From Nematostella vectensis (taxonomy: Eukaryota; Cnidaria; Anthozoa; Actiniaria; Edwardsiidae): a stretch of 64,000 bases of DNA. Below the pieces are notes generated by a model. That model was given only the letters and a program-made list of their open reading frames with translations. It was not told the DNA's origin and made no database searches. The DNA is taken from assembly GCF_932526225.1 (NCBI RefSeq), contig NC_064035.1, forward strand, positions 9,163,296-9,227,295. Direction: 5' to 3'. Position numbers and translations under genes: made by a program. The number at the start of each line of letters is the position of its first letter. Within the stretch, counting starts at the first letter, position 1. Shown here in pieces: positions 44,902 through 57,400 of this stretch.

Positions 44902-47900
44902 GGTTAAAGAGGGCACCTGCATTGTCCTGAGTAACCATTGAGGGTGTCACCCAGATACCCCTCCTGATGTGTAGAAGCCCGCTCGTAACGGGATTGGCTG
45001 GATTACCATTACCTCCTTTTTCTATGCATTCCCGTTCTATTCTTGTGGTGCATCAATCCAATGCGGTGAAATCTTCTAATAGCTTCTACATGACCCACAT
45101 GAATACGTGCAATACCTCCCATTCAACAGATTCATCTTTTGTAACGTAGGAATACTTATTTTACCCTCGAGTAAAATGCTCGACAGATCAAGAGTTTTAT
45201 TGCAATCGTGAAGTATATATCCTCCAGAAAAAGGTATTTCATCTAGCTGAAGATATCCAATAAAGGCAACAAGATTTCTAATCTGCAAGAAGATCTTCTA
45301 TGGAATGTTCTGGACTTGCACTACCACGCGAGTGGTCTGATAAAGATTTCGGCTTCTTCTAAGGGAAAGGTCATTATTTGTCTGGGGGGGGGGCTGCTTA
45401 GTTGAATTTTTTTTCTGGTTCAAAAATTGCGACCCTCCCCCAAATTAAAGCACAAAAATGGTGACACTCCCCCCAAAAGGTGACCAAAATACAAGGCCCT
45501 CCCCCAAAAAGGAAAGAACTAAATTAAAGTGTGGGGGTATTACTCTGTGTGTATGTGGGGGGGGGGGGGCACTGACTTAGACATGCCCCAAAAGGGGCGG
45601 CGGAGCTGGCCTAAACACCACCAAGCCAGGAGAAAAGTTGAGTTTGAGCCCATTCTTCAGAGATTTTAATAATATAGAATAAGGGGGTCTTGGGGCTTGC
45701 TCCCCCGTGAAAATTTGGCCATTTTCAAATATATAAATTGCTAATTGTTTTAAAATCTAAATAGAAAAACAGCATCATTAGTTCCTTCCCAACTGAAATC
45801 TTATTTAAATATGTACCATTGATACCACCAATCATGGATGGAAGTTAATAAAACAAAAGATGAAAATAGTAGAGGCCACACTTTGGGGGATAACGGATAA
45901 TACTTTTCAACGCCAGCCAAACGAAAGTCATGAAAGTGCGAGCAGAAGGCGCATCACATTCATTTATCTATTTTGTAGGGGGTCTTCTCCCTACAAAAAA
46001 ATTGAAATTCCAGACTTTTAGGAGGCTTCCCCTCATTCCATGTAAATACCCGAAGACAGTCTTGAATCTACGCGCCCATTCGCGGCCCTCGCGCGCTCCA
46101 GGCGCCATTAAATCCGCAGATCCCGTTTCCTTCCGTGGCTAAAGACGTAAATAGTGTTCAGTGTGTGGGCTAACAACGCAATACGTTCTAGACGTAGTAG
46201 CTCAAGAAGAAGAGTAGAACAATAGAAATTGATGGAACCCCTCTGCAAATCCGTAAATAAACATGCAACAGAATGGGGAAAGGCGGGTTTATTAACACAC
46301 AAACAAAAGGGGTGGCTTAAGATTCGTAAAAACAATTTGTATTTTAAAAAAATGATAAATATTAATTTGTATGCATTAGAATTATTTGATCCAGTATTTA
46401 GTTTTTTTTTTCATAAGACTAATCCTAGTCTGATTTTGGATAGGTTTATGAACTCTACCACTTAAGTATGGTTCTAATGCGCGAGTTCAGAGATGTACTA
46501 CAGTATTGCATACTACGTAAGTGCAGTGAAACGCCGAAAACCGTGCCTAAGAAAATCATTGAATAATTTGAATAAACTGCTTTAGAGGGTAGAAATGTAT
46601 GAAAAATACGGAAGGGAAAAATAAGAAAATAAATCATTTCAAATTATAGGGTAGAAATGTATGAAAAATACAGAAGGGAAAAATAAGAAAAATAAGTCTT
46701 TTCAAATGTTCAAGTTATCGAGGGTTCCGTTTGTTATAAGTACACTTTTTTAATGAAAACATTTTTTATAAGTACGTCCCGCCTGAGATTTCACAAAATA
46801 TTAAGAACATACTAGGAACATGCCGAGGCTCAGATAACATGATTTTTTTTTTAATTTATTCCTGATGCGTTCTAAAATGCAGAATCAAATTGCGCTCGTA
46901 GTAACCACCTAGTTATTATTGCCATTGATCATTAGTGTGTACAGGTGTAGTTCTTTTCCTAATAATTCTTGGGTATTACATTCTTATATACACTTAAATT
47001 TAAGAACATCGTGAAGAACATATTCAGCCTCAAAATGTCCCTAAAATACGGCCCAACGGCCCAGCCTCAGAATTAGACGTTCTTAGAAAAAGAAAAAAAA
47101 AAGAGTGAACTCCATCGCACTTGTAAAACTCCCTTTGCTTCCTACTCGGTCTATCATTCTCGCGCTACATTTTTCTTTCCTCTAAAAGATTTTAAATAGG
47201 GCTTTTCAGAAAGAAGTCATTATCAAAACCTTTTCCTGAAAGTTAATCTGGAAAATGGAGCTGCAAATCATAAATTGCAAGATATTTGAAAAAAAAAATT
47301 CGTGCAAGGCAAAAAAAAAGAAGAAACAAAAGATGAAAAGTAATCAGCGAAAGGTTTGTTCAACACACTTGACGGGTTGTAATTACTGACATAACACAAA
47401 ACCAAATGCATCAAAACAAAGTCTGTTATTTCCTCTCATTGGCGAGACCCTATACACTTTGAATGTTTTATTTACAAAAATAAAACTATGTTCCATGCTG
47501 CTCAGTCCTCGGAAACAAATTCAAGTGGGACGGAAATCTCTCGCGATGCAAGCGACCCACACAACTAAATCTGCGGCAATAACTGTAACAGGTGGACAAA
47601 CATAACACACATGGCGCGCGTTATTTATTATACCCACTTTTACCCGCTAGCGTTTTGCCGTTCACTTTATCGAGATGTGTTATACCTCGTTTGCCGTACA
47701 TTGTATTAGCTTCCGTCAATATTCCTGTTATGAAAATAATTATTCATGCGAGGGCCGGGCAAGGAAGCGGCACAGATTCGTTTCATGTTTTGTTGATTTA
47801 ACGCTTTCGATAAACAAGCGAAGTTTGGGGATAAAAATGACTGTAGAATAGCTAGTCAGCCAGTGCCGGATCACGGAGTTAGTTGGCGACTTCGTATTTT

Positions 47901-47980
47901 CTAAGGTGAGGTGTGTGACAGTGTTGTTATCACAGGGGTGTTTTGACAAAGAGTCGAACACTTTTTGCAGTTTATAGTTA
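44902..47980. other. Gene-free repetitive stretch
   Basis: No supported exon. Fragments of the duplicated RhoBTB-downstream sequence recur near 44921-44965 (GCATTGTCCTGAGTAACCAT) and 47050-47090 (ACGGCCCAGCCTCAG). Also present are C/G-run low complexity at 45383-45600 and a 62-base tandem duplication at 46587-46712. Short open frames here have no recognisable domains. Confidence 0.5.
46587..46712. repeat. 62-bp tandem duplication
   Basis: GGGTAGAAATGTATGAAAAA begins two consecutive units at 46587 and 46649, both continuing AGGGAAAAATAAGAAAA. Confidence 0.85.
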
Positions 47981-48130
47981 GATTTACTATTTTCTGCTCT
48001 TGAGATGAGCAGGATAATCTTGACAAAGACCCTCGACCATAACCATCCCGGTAAAGCTTGATTTACTATTTTGTGCTCTTGAGATGAGCAGGAGAATCTC
48101 GACGGTTAAATGGTTTAACCATCCCGGTAA
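47981..48130. repeat. Two direct copies of about 75 bp
   Basis: GATTTACTATTTT(C/G)TGCTCT, GAGATGAGCAGGA and ACCATCCCGGTAAA recur in the same order at 47981 and 48060. Confidence 0.85.
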
Positions 48131-48294
48131 ATTAAATAGGATAATCTATTTCCTTACTTGGTTTCAATTTTTGTAAGGTTTGCAAAGTTTCCAACCGAAT
48201 CTACCATGTTACAGTAGAATCGCCCAAAAAATAAATCCTCAAGTAAGTTCAAGTTTACCGGACACTCGAAAGCTATAGCAAGACCACAAGATGT

Positions 48295-48480
48295 CAGGCC
48301 AGTACCCAGGGGTGTGGGGCTGGGGGGCGCAGGGGTTGCGTTCGCACACAATGGCGAAAGGTCCACTTCCGGTTTGCAATAGACGTGATATTTGTAGACA
48401 AACTATAAAGCATAAGCGAATTAGACATAAAAAAAAGGCCTTCCAGATAAGGCAACAGGAAGAAATATTGCCGTTTCTGG
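48295..48480. mobile_element. Partial CAGGCC-family MITE
   Basis: Starts CAGGCCAGTACCCAGG. TTGCGTTCGCAC, GTCCACTTCCGGTTTGCAAT and GTAGACAAACTA correspond to the copies at 14067 and 21975. The right end is not identified. Confidence 0.55.
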
Positions 48481-48537
48481 TCGCCGCCCGCATGCAACTA
48501 TTTTATTTTTTATCTTAAGTCTTTCTTTGTTAAACCT

Positions 48538-48626
48538 CTAGTCCAGACCTGGAGTCTCTTTGCGCTCGACACTCTGGCCATACAGAATGCCGAGCGGAGA
48601 AAGAGCCCATGTAGCTCCAGGTCTAG
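48538..48626. mobile_element. Small hairpin element
   Basis: CCAGACCTGGAG near the left end pairs with CTCCAGGTCTAG at the right, and TCTCTTTGCGCTCG pairs imperfectly with CGAGCGGAGAAAGAG. Confidence 0.55.
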
Positions 48627-48763
48627 AACTATGAAACCTCTATAAAACATCATGCATATTGTGCGATCTTTTAGTTTTGCGCTCTTCGATAACAAGAAAT
48701 AGCCAAAGATAGAAATTTTATTATTTTTATTTTATGTGCGATCTTTTAGTTTCGCGCTCTTCG

Positions 48764-49571
48764 AGATTACGAACGCCATATATCTTGAGTGTTCGTATTA
48801 CGAACGCCATATATCTTGAGTGTTCGTATTACGAACGCCATATATCTTGAGTGTTCGTATTACGAACGCCAAATATCTTGAGTGTTGGTATTACGAACGC
48901 CATATATCTTGAGTGTTCGTATTACGAACGCCATATATCTTGAGTGTTCGTATTACGAACGCCAAATATCTTGAGTGTTCGTATTACGAACGCCATATAT
49001 CTTGAGTGTTCGTATTACGAACGCCATATATCTTGAGTGTTCGTATTACGAACGCCAAATATCTTGAGTGTTCGTATTACGAACGCCATATATCTTGAGT
49101 GTTCGTATTACGAGCGCCAAAAATCTTGAGTGTCCGTATTACGAACGCCAAATATCTTGAGTGTTCGTATTACGAACGCCAAATATCTTGAGTGTTCGTA
49201 TTACGAACGCCAAATATTTTGAGTGTTCGTATTACGAACGCCATATATCTTGAGTGTTCGTATTACGAACGCCAAATATCTTGAGTGTTCGTATTACGAA
49301 CGCCAAATATCTTGAGTGTTCGTATTACGAACGCCATATATCTTGAGTGTTCGTATTACGAACGCCATATATCTTGAGTGTTCGTATTACGAACGCCAAA
49401 TATCTTGAGTGTTCGTATTACGAACGCCAAATATCTTGAGTGTTCGTATTACGAACGCCATATATCTTGACTGTTCGTATTACGAACGCCATATATCTTG
49501 AATGTTCGTATTACGAACGCCAAATATCTTGAGTGTTCGTATTACGAACGCCAAATATCTTGAGTGTTCGG
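48764..49571. repeat. 31-bp satellite, 26 units, with higher-order pattern
   Basis: Head-to-tail units of ATTACGAACGCCA(T/A)ATATC followed by TTGAGTGTTCGT. Each junction creates the near-palindrome TTCGTATTACGAA. The variable base (T or A after GCCA) runs, in order, TTTA TTA TTA T A AAA T AA TT AA TT AA, so units seem to have amplified as groups of three and then four. A short GTGCGATCTTTTAG repeat lies just upstream (48659 and 48736). There are no spacers, so this is not a CRISPR array. Confidence 0.95.
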
Positions 49572-50770
49572 GAAACCCTATCATTGCACTAAAAAGTGAC
49601 GCAATAGTGCCTATGATTGGATGAATCATTTTTCTCCACGCGAAGAGCCTAATTTTGAGATTAGAAGAAAAAAAATAGATAAAAAACACCCGCCCGTATG
49701 CTCATTGGGAAGATATCACGATCACTATTTTTCATATGGCCTTGCTCTTCTGGTATGTTACATTTATAAATCAAACTTTTACTCGTAAAATTAAACTTGA
49801 ACTATAAAGTATCCCTTTTTGATCTTTCGGGGTGGTCAGAATTTTATCAGAAAACTAGATAAAATAGACAAAATATATAATTACAGTCAGTACTGAAGTA
49901 GAATAAAAAATACCACCACAAAAATGGCAACAACAAAAAACAAGCCGCTGTAGCGGGTTGACCAACCGGTTAGAGGCCAACCCGCTGTAGCAGGAAGAAC
50001 GTCAACCCGTTACAGCGTGTTGAAACCTTGAAGCTCCTATAGTATACTATGGTCCCCAAGCCGCTGTAGCGGGTTGACCAACCGGTTAGAAGATAACCCG
50101 CTGTAGCAGGTTGGCGCTCAACCTGCAAACAGCCAATCATGCCGATCATGCCGCTATTCTATACTAGCAACTCAACGCAACTGGAATGCGAATTCGAACG
50201 CAAGGTATACATCGCCACGGATTTAAAATCGGATCATTGAGATCATCGGCAACGGTATGATACTAGATGGTCAAATTATTTGCACCTACAAAAAAAATTA
50301 TTTGTTCTTTGCTGTATTGTCCTTAGCTACGACCCGAAATAGGGCAATGATATACTGTACTGAACACAGAAGTGCAAGCTCTGAAAGAGTGTGATAGTAT
50401 GCGTTGCACTATATACCACACAAGCTGCGAATACAAGAAAAGCGCGAGTAATTGTCCAGGATGTGGGTAGATGTTTTAAAAATTAAAGAGAACAGCTTTA
50501 TTTATCTGTCATGCAATTATTTTTTCCTTACCAGCCCCCTTGGGGAGGGGAGAGGGGGTAGGTCCATTTTTCTGGATTCCCTTCCCCCCCCCCCCCCCCC
50601 AAGAAAAATCAATATCTGAATACTCATATAATGAATCATACTTTGAAAAGACACGAGTAAGCGTGAGGTTTGAACTACCATTTATTACACTCGTTTTTGT
50701 GGGTGTAAGCCTGCTGGTAGTAGCGTTGATCATATGCTGAGGGATGACGTATTTTCCTTCTAGTTCAAAC
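49572..50770. other. Gene-free stretch with structured repeats
   Basis: Contains the two-copy CCGCTGTAGCGGGTTG repeat (49941-50111), a C-run near 50583-50600, and AT-rich DNA. A copy of the signal-peptide-like segment described for 50771-51016 lies just before it, at about 50687-50735. Confidence 0.45.
49941..50111. repeat. Two-copy repeat with CCGCTGTAGCGGGTTG
   Basis: CAAGCCGCTGTAGCGGGTTG plus ACCAACCGGTTAGA occurs at 49941 and 50057, each followed by AACCCGCTGTAGCAGG. CAACCCGTTACAGCG near 50003 is an inverted form, so several hairpins are possible. Confidence 0.8.
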
Positions 50771-51016
50771 ATGAAACACGTCGTTTTTGTGGGTGTAAGC
50801 ATGCTGGTTGTAGCGGTTATTCTAGAGGCGCACTTCACAAAAGCGTTCTTCTATTTGAAAAGAAAAAAAACTGATGGCAAGCGAGGCCTGGCGGCGGCGA
50901 TTTTCAAGGAAGGGAGGAGAGCCCATAATATCCCCGTCAGGATATCTATCCCAGTGGTGGAAGAGACGGACTGGGGCCCACCAAGGGAGAAGGAGTCTAG
51001 ACCATGGTGGTCTTGA
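50771..51016 (+). CDS. Candidate small secreted protein, 81 aa, possible peptide precursor
   Basis: An ATG opens a frame whose first 20 residues (MKHVVFVGVSMLVVAVILEA) look like a signal peptide. The rest is basic, with dibasic sites, two of them preceded by glycine (GKR and GRR around GLAAAIFKE), the arrangement used for amidated peptides. It ends at TGA. A diverged tandem copy of the hydrophobic segment (FITLVFVGVSLLVVALIIC, then a stop) lies about 92 bases upstream. No family is recognised, no intron is evident, and chance is a real alternative. Confidence 0.25.
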   Translation: MKHVVFVGVSMLVVAVILEAHFTKAFFYLKRKKTDGKRGLAAAIFKEGRRAHNIPVRISIPVVEETDWGPPREKESRPWWS

Positions 51017-51507
51017 ATGGTGAGACAGGAGAGGACACAGGGTTACCAATAAGGGGGCTACATGTCATGAGGGAGGAGGGAGGGGGATCATGTTTTTTTC
51101 TTTTCTTTTTTCTTTATATTTCCTTATATTTAGAAGCACAATATTTGAGAATAGCTAGAGAGGGCCTCGGTTCACCATTAGACCCGCCAGATGTCAGATT
51201 CTGTACTTTTCTGTTCAATTAAAAAGAAAGATCTGAGTACTAAATATCAAAATGAATCAAAGCAGGGTCGTGGTTTGATGTTTAACGCCTTTCCCACGTG
51301 GAGAAAATTCTCGGAACGTTCCCAAAACAACTCAGTTTTTAGACGTTGTTATTGTTTTCTGTACAAATTCGTTTCATTTCTATGTTAATCTCCTGCTTGA
51401 AAGCAATTCGCTGTTACCATTAACGGATTTCTGAGCAGTAACTTTAACAAGGGATGGATTAATATTTTAATAAAAATCCTAGGAATGCTCAATAATACAA
51501 AACGGTG

Positions 51508-54401
51508 AAAGCTCTCTGTACGGTTTCACAGGTTTGTCTCTGTAACGAAAAGGTATCTGTATGACATGGAACATCGACATTTGTACAGTACAAATCTTTT
51601 AACTTGTCACATTGTTTAATTGTTTCTCGCATTGTACGTATTGTAAATTATACTCTTTTTCTATCTGCACTAGATACCGTTTGATATAACTGACCTTTTC
51701 CTTTCAGGGAGAAGTGAAACTGAAAAAAAAAACCCTAGGATGAATACTACACATGGTGGGAGCCATAACAGAGAGATATGGATAAGGACGTGCAAAGACA
51801 AAAAGAATTCGTGAACAACACACCTTTTTCTCTTGTAATTCTATTTTAAATAGAATGATAGCATCATTAAATTTTGGAAATAAGGAAATATTATTTCCAT
51901 CTAAAGTCACAGTGCTTTTTGTGAAATAAAACATATGAAGATTTGTGCGTAACGTTTTCCCTTTACAAATGGAATGTCTCAGCAGCTCTAAGCTGAAAGC
52001 AATATCGTAGGTTGTTGTGCTGGCAATTATTGGCCCCGGGAAATGTAATGAGCCAACTCTCTAACGATATAAATGTTATTAAACAAGGAATGGGCGTGAG
52101 GCCTAAGGCGTGGTATGTCCCCCATAAGCAAAACATGGCAACACAAAACCGGGCTATTTTTGGTCCTCCTCCGAACCAAAAAATATACAAAGACATACAC
52201 TGCAGAGGGCGTTTAAGCAGAAGGGGTGGTGGTGGTGGTGGGGGAGGGGCTGGGGGGATAAAATGCGATATATAGAACAAAAATCAGAAAGAAAGTACAC
52301 TCTTAAAGTAATGCAAGGGAGTTACAACTGAAGTCTTGTGGCTTGACACACATATGATAATAATAATGATAAAAATAGCTTATTTTTTTCCCTTTGCATA
52401 GTCTTTGACTGAAGGACAGCAACAGAGATAGCGAAGACACAAAATCACTCAGTCTCTTTGGTTTTAATACGTTTTATTTATGCTCTTTTGACTGGATTTT
52501 TTTGGATTGATGGCATTGCCTTCTTTTATCAAAAAAAGTTGAAAATTGTGTAAGAAAGCTTTCTATCATTTTGTTCTATTTTGACTACTAATTACATTCC
52601 TGTTACGATTACAACAGTTACTATAAACGAAACTCGCATTGTCCTGAGTAACCATTGAAGAACACTAGCTTAGCCGTCTGAATTTAATAGAGGGGTGTTG
52701 GGCACCCAGATACCCCTACTGAAATACGGCCCAGCCTCAGCTGAAAATTGACGTTCTTATAAAGACAGCCTCGTCCCTAGGCTTTTGCATGGCTTTGACG
52801 TCACAGGCCCTTTCTGCTCCCGCCCTCGAGAAGTTAGCATGAAGCGTCCGCCATATTGGAAAGTGAGTATGCGCGCAAAGCATCATGGAGCTGACAGAAA
52901 GGGAGTAACCTGGGGACGTGGCTAAAAAAGAGTGTATGACATGCGAGTTGCGTTAAAGGGTATCCTGAAGTGATAGCCAAGTCATGATTGTTGGGAAAAC
53001 TCATCGTAAACAGTACACAGCATTTAACACCTTGAATCATCATTTTAATCCTTAAAGTATAAAAATTTATGTACAAGAATTAGACATGAAATTCATAATG
53101 AGACACCTGTATAGGCCTTTCCTTTACAGAGATTTATTGTAATAAACAATATAATGCCATGATACATTGATTACAGTTAAATATTTAAGTTGAGTATTTT
53201 AATTTTAATAAAGTTTGGTTAAAAGAAATGATTTTTAAAGTGATTTATATCTAAGAAAAAGTATATAATAACGCGTTTCATGGTGTAGAAACATTACGCA
53301 TACATTGATTGTGTAATGAAAATTTGGTAAACATTTTTATTGAGAAGCTGTTGAAATACCCTAATACAAAGAGGCCATTAAGCCTAAATTCTTAAATACG
53401 AGGTTTTAAGAGCGGGTGTAGTTCACATGGAAAACAAGTAGATCTCTTTAAGAATTTTTTAAAAACACTGAGAATTTTTTTTTAATTCTGTTTCGTAAAT
53501 TTTAATCTCTTTTATGCCACACTGATATAAAAAGATTTGCAAACTTGCACGGACTTGCGCTGTACAGAGTACCATTTGTATGAAAGCGCGCGAAAAGATT
53601 AAAAAAAAAAATGCTAAACCTTGTGAGTGTAGAAAATCCACGTTTGTATAAACTATAAAAAAACAGTAGTGTTATTTTGTTGCATCTTCCTTATCCTACG
53701 ACTTAACAGGGGCCGAACCCTGGTAAGCAAACTACCTACAAGGTGGTCTAAGCACTGCTCAAGCTAACTGCCTACAAGGTGGTCTAAGCACTGGTCAAGC
53801 AAAATGCCTACAAGGTAAACAAACTGCTTCAGATATTCACAGTATCGTACAGCCACAGTGCTTGGGACAGTGTCTCTGTATCCTCTCTGGTATCACGATG
53901 GTCCCCCTTGCCCTGTAACTATTCAAAATTTTCAAATATGACCGTGGAAGCCAGCGATTCGCCTCGATATATTCGCGATTTTCCTTCAAGATAGTGTTGT
54001 ACTCGGGCGTCTTCTCGAAGATGGTGTAGTTGGTCGCTATGACATGCAAACACCACATCGTAAGGTACTGTGAGTTGAATGCCTGTAAGTCAAACATAGA
54101 TGGATTAGTGTTACTTGGTTATGTGCTGGCCCACCGTTTGCATTACCACGCATTCTTATGCCTCAGGGCGCAGATCTTGGCGACTGTTGACGTCATAACA
54201 CGCGTGTGCTTCCAAAAAGAGGCGCCAATATTTTAGACGTAATTATTGGGGTTCTCTCAGGGCCGTAGCACGTCCCCTTCCCCCAATATTTTAAAAATAT
54301 ATATCCAAATGACGAGTTGGGGCGTTGCTGTGCCCCCAGTACTTTCATAATGTTTCTTTATCAAGCCCCCTAATAATTCGAGGCCTCAATAGCTGTACTA
54401 T
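51508..54401. repeat. Segmental duplication, copy 1
   Basis: Near-identical to 61139-64000 over the whole 2.9 kb visible, from AAAGCTCTCTGTACGG to the window edge. Differences are scattered substitutions and small indels; one indel of roughly 35 bases is near 52013-52048. It covers the region downstream of RhoBTB and its last exon. Offset between copies is 9631 at the left and 9599 at the right. Confidence 0.95.
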
Positions 54402-57400
54402 GTTTTATGTCTCTCATTCCAATGGCAGGTCCAGAGGTAGTTCAATAGTTATAATTGAAACCACGCTTACGGTTAGAACGTTTTTTTTTTAACTTCACCA
54501 GCCCTTGAAATCCTGGATCCTCAACATTCTTATTTAGGCAACGAATTTCATAGTCGCCCCAAGATTTATATTTCAAAAAAAAAATTGCGGTGGCCCACAA
54601 AGTGATCGACTTTCGCTGCCGAGAGAAAGTGCTGGGCCATCGAGCAAGCGAGCGTGGGATCGGAAGAAAAAGAAAAAAAATATTGCTTGTAAGACATACT
54701 TTTGCAAACATAAAGACATCGAGAATGGACTCGACAAACTCCTCGTTGTCACAGATAACCCCGAGGCCTGGCATGCTATCGATGATAAACTGCTCACATC
54801 GGGCCGCCAACCCATCTAGACAGAATCGGTCAGCTAGAACAAGCACCTCCCTGGCGTTTGTGTCCTTCAGGTTACAGCTGTCGGTGTATATGTATTCCAA
54901 CAGGATCAAGAAAGGCGCCAATGGTACATCAGGAAGTTCGATCTGAAATAAGAAAATATACCGGAACATATAAAGGCGCGCACTTTAAAATAATAGCATA
55001 CAACGCGCTCAAGGATTACTAGTGGGGAGGGGTATTAAGATAATTATTCTTATTGCAATAGATAAATGCCACCCCCTCTGGCGCGCAAGCAACCTGTAAA
55101 AGTTTTTGATTTGATTGCAATGGATAAATACCACCATCTTTATACCACCAACAACCCCTTTAGAGCGCAAGCACGAAACATCAGTAATAACAACTTTGCT
55201 TTGCGCTTGATATTGAGGTGGGATAATAGTAAAGATAGCCGTGTGTCCGAAAAACCTGATGGGTCCTAACTGGTAGAGCAAAGCGCTTACCATGGCCAGG
55301 TCGTTCTCTCTAAATTTCCCGTCGAGCATTGCTGCCATCACTGCTGACCGGGTTATGAGTACCACCCTGTGCGCAGGTACAGACACGCCCTTCACCACAA
55401 AGGTAATGTCCGACAGAAGTGCCTTGTTCAAGAATAAATCTTTGGTGCTTTTTACCCATGCTGACCGGTGAGCTGCTTCAGGATCCAAATCTGTGCCCGT
55501 GTTAGTGTTCTTTTTGCTGGGTTTGGGAGCTTGCATGCGTGTTGGTGGTGGAAAACCAGAACGCAGCAAAAAGGATTCCCTCAAAAAGGCTTCCCTCAAA
55601 TAATTGGAAACAACCACAGCTTCTAGTCGCCTGTTAACTATTGAAGGAAGTGGCAAGCGGGGAGGGTTTCCTGTGGGAGGAAGGGGTGGTGGTGGTGGAG
55701 GATGTGGTGGTTTCTTTTTCAAAGATTGTTCACACAACAAAGCCAATGGCTTAATTTTCAGAGTTGAGGCTGCCTCACCAATGGATTGGAGGTCTTTACA
55801 TTTCAAGTCTAGATGGCCTGTGTACATCCATGCCAATACACTATTCATAGCTTCTGGCTTGATGCTTTCTTCGAAAGTAATGTCATATAAAACCTTGCTC
55901 CCAATAGTGTCTCTAGCCTTAGTTTTTGCTTCCCTGAAGGGAGATAGATGTTCTACAGCTTTTTCTCCCCCAAAGGAAGATAATGAGCATAATAATTCCT
56001 TGAAACTCTCTGAAGTCACAGCTAGAACAAATGAATGTGCTGTCATGACTGAATCAATATTTTTAAACCTTATAGTGACGTCGGCAGACTCATGTCTTTC
56101 TTGAGTAGATTTCCAGTCCTCTCTTAGGGTTGAATCAGCAAATTTAGTCTTTGGAGGAGGACCTACAACAACAACAGTTTAATAATTAGCTAATGAGGCC
56201 TAATTTATTTTGCTTTTTATGCCTCATCATAAAAAGGTTATTCATGCAGGGTCGTAGCAAGGGGTGTGGTACAAGGGTCCCCTTGCCCCCCCCCCCCCCC
56301 CCCAATATTAGGAAATGTGAGGGAATGACCAGGGGCATGGCTGTGTCCCCAAATATTTTTTTTAGTGTTTCTGTACGATGCCTATCAATATTTCAAGGCC
56401 TTAAACAGCTCTGTTTGTTCATGTGAGTATTATCAGTTCACTTGTTCATTCTGCCTTATAGACATGATTGCAGAGATGGGTGGGGTGGGGGCTGACGGTG
56501 TGGTACAATTTGTAAAAAAAAACTCCACCCTATCCCCTACAAGTTTAGATCTATATGGACAAAGGGGAGGGGGGATAATATTTAAGATTTTTATGTTGAA
56601 AATGACGTAAAAATTGTAGTATCTTTTGAAGAAGAGATAAGGAGGGGCAGAGATAAAAAAATAAATAATTTGTTATGTGCCCAAAATGTTATAAAATTTG
56701 TTAACTTACTTGGCTCACTCAGATTTGTGATATCAAAGCTTGGGTCTTTGGAGCTTTTTTTCTCCCTATTTTTTAAATGTCTGTCACTCAATGTTTGATA
56801 ATGCTGGAATGCTTGCTCAACAGCAGCCTCAAATAGCTTGGATGCCTCATCTTCTTTTGGGTTAAACGAATCAACTTCAAAGTAGGAGCCATTTCCTTTG
56901 AGTCGAGTTAACATTCTTTCTGCATCAGCTTTTGAAACTTTTCTTCTGAAAATAAATAAAAGGTTTTCCTTTTAATATAAAATATAAGAAAGTTAGATAG
57001 ATATTATGCTGCATACAGTATTAGAGGGGTAAGGGAATTTGATTTAGACTCAGCAACCACTGACAACACCCCCCCTCTCCGCCTTAAACAATAACAACAA
57101 CACAGACAAACACTCCACGGCTCCCAAAAAAAAAAACATTGCATGGCCATCTGCGTCAAGGCCTTCTTTCGCAAACTTAAATAACGAAACATGACATTAC
57201 GACAACTTTCTTTACGAGAAATTGGAAGAATGTCGTTTCCTTACTTTTCCACTGGATTCGGTTTTAGTCCCACAAGCATCAAAGGTACCTTCTTTTCATA
57301 CAACCGAATTTCAGGGAACCATTTTGATGCGACATTCTCGAAAGAAGCACGATTCGTAACGTCGAAACATAAAATAAAAAGGTCGGCATGAATATATGCA

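Noticed and set aside
48764-49571. Regular repeats resembling a CRISPR array
   Set aside because: Units are directly adjacent with no unique spacers, and the DNA is from an animal. It is a satellite.
52012-52275. Plus-strand frame ending in poly-glycine, and its minus-strand proline-rich partner
   Set aside because: The reading frame is not kept by the duplicate at 61670 because of indels, so selection on a protein is unlikely.
54559-54946. 118-codon plus-strand frame
   Set aside because: It is the antisense of RhoBTB exon 4 plus intron.
55604-56104. 166-codon plus-strand frame with poly-glycine
   Set aside because: Antisense of the proline-rich segment and BTB1 of RhoBTB exon 3.
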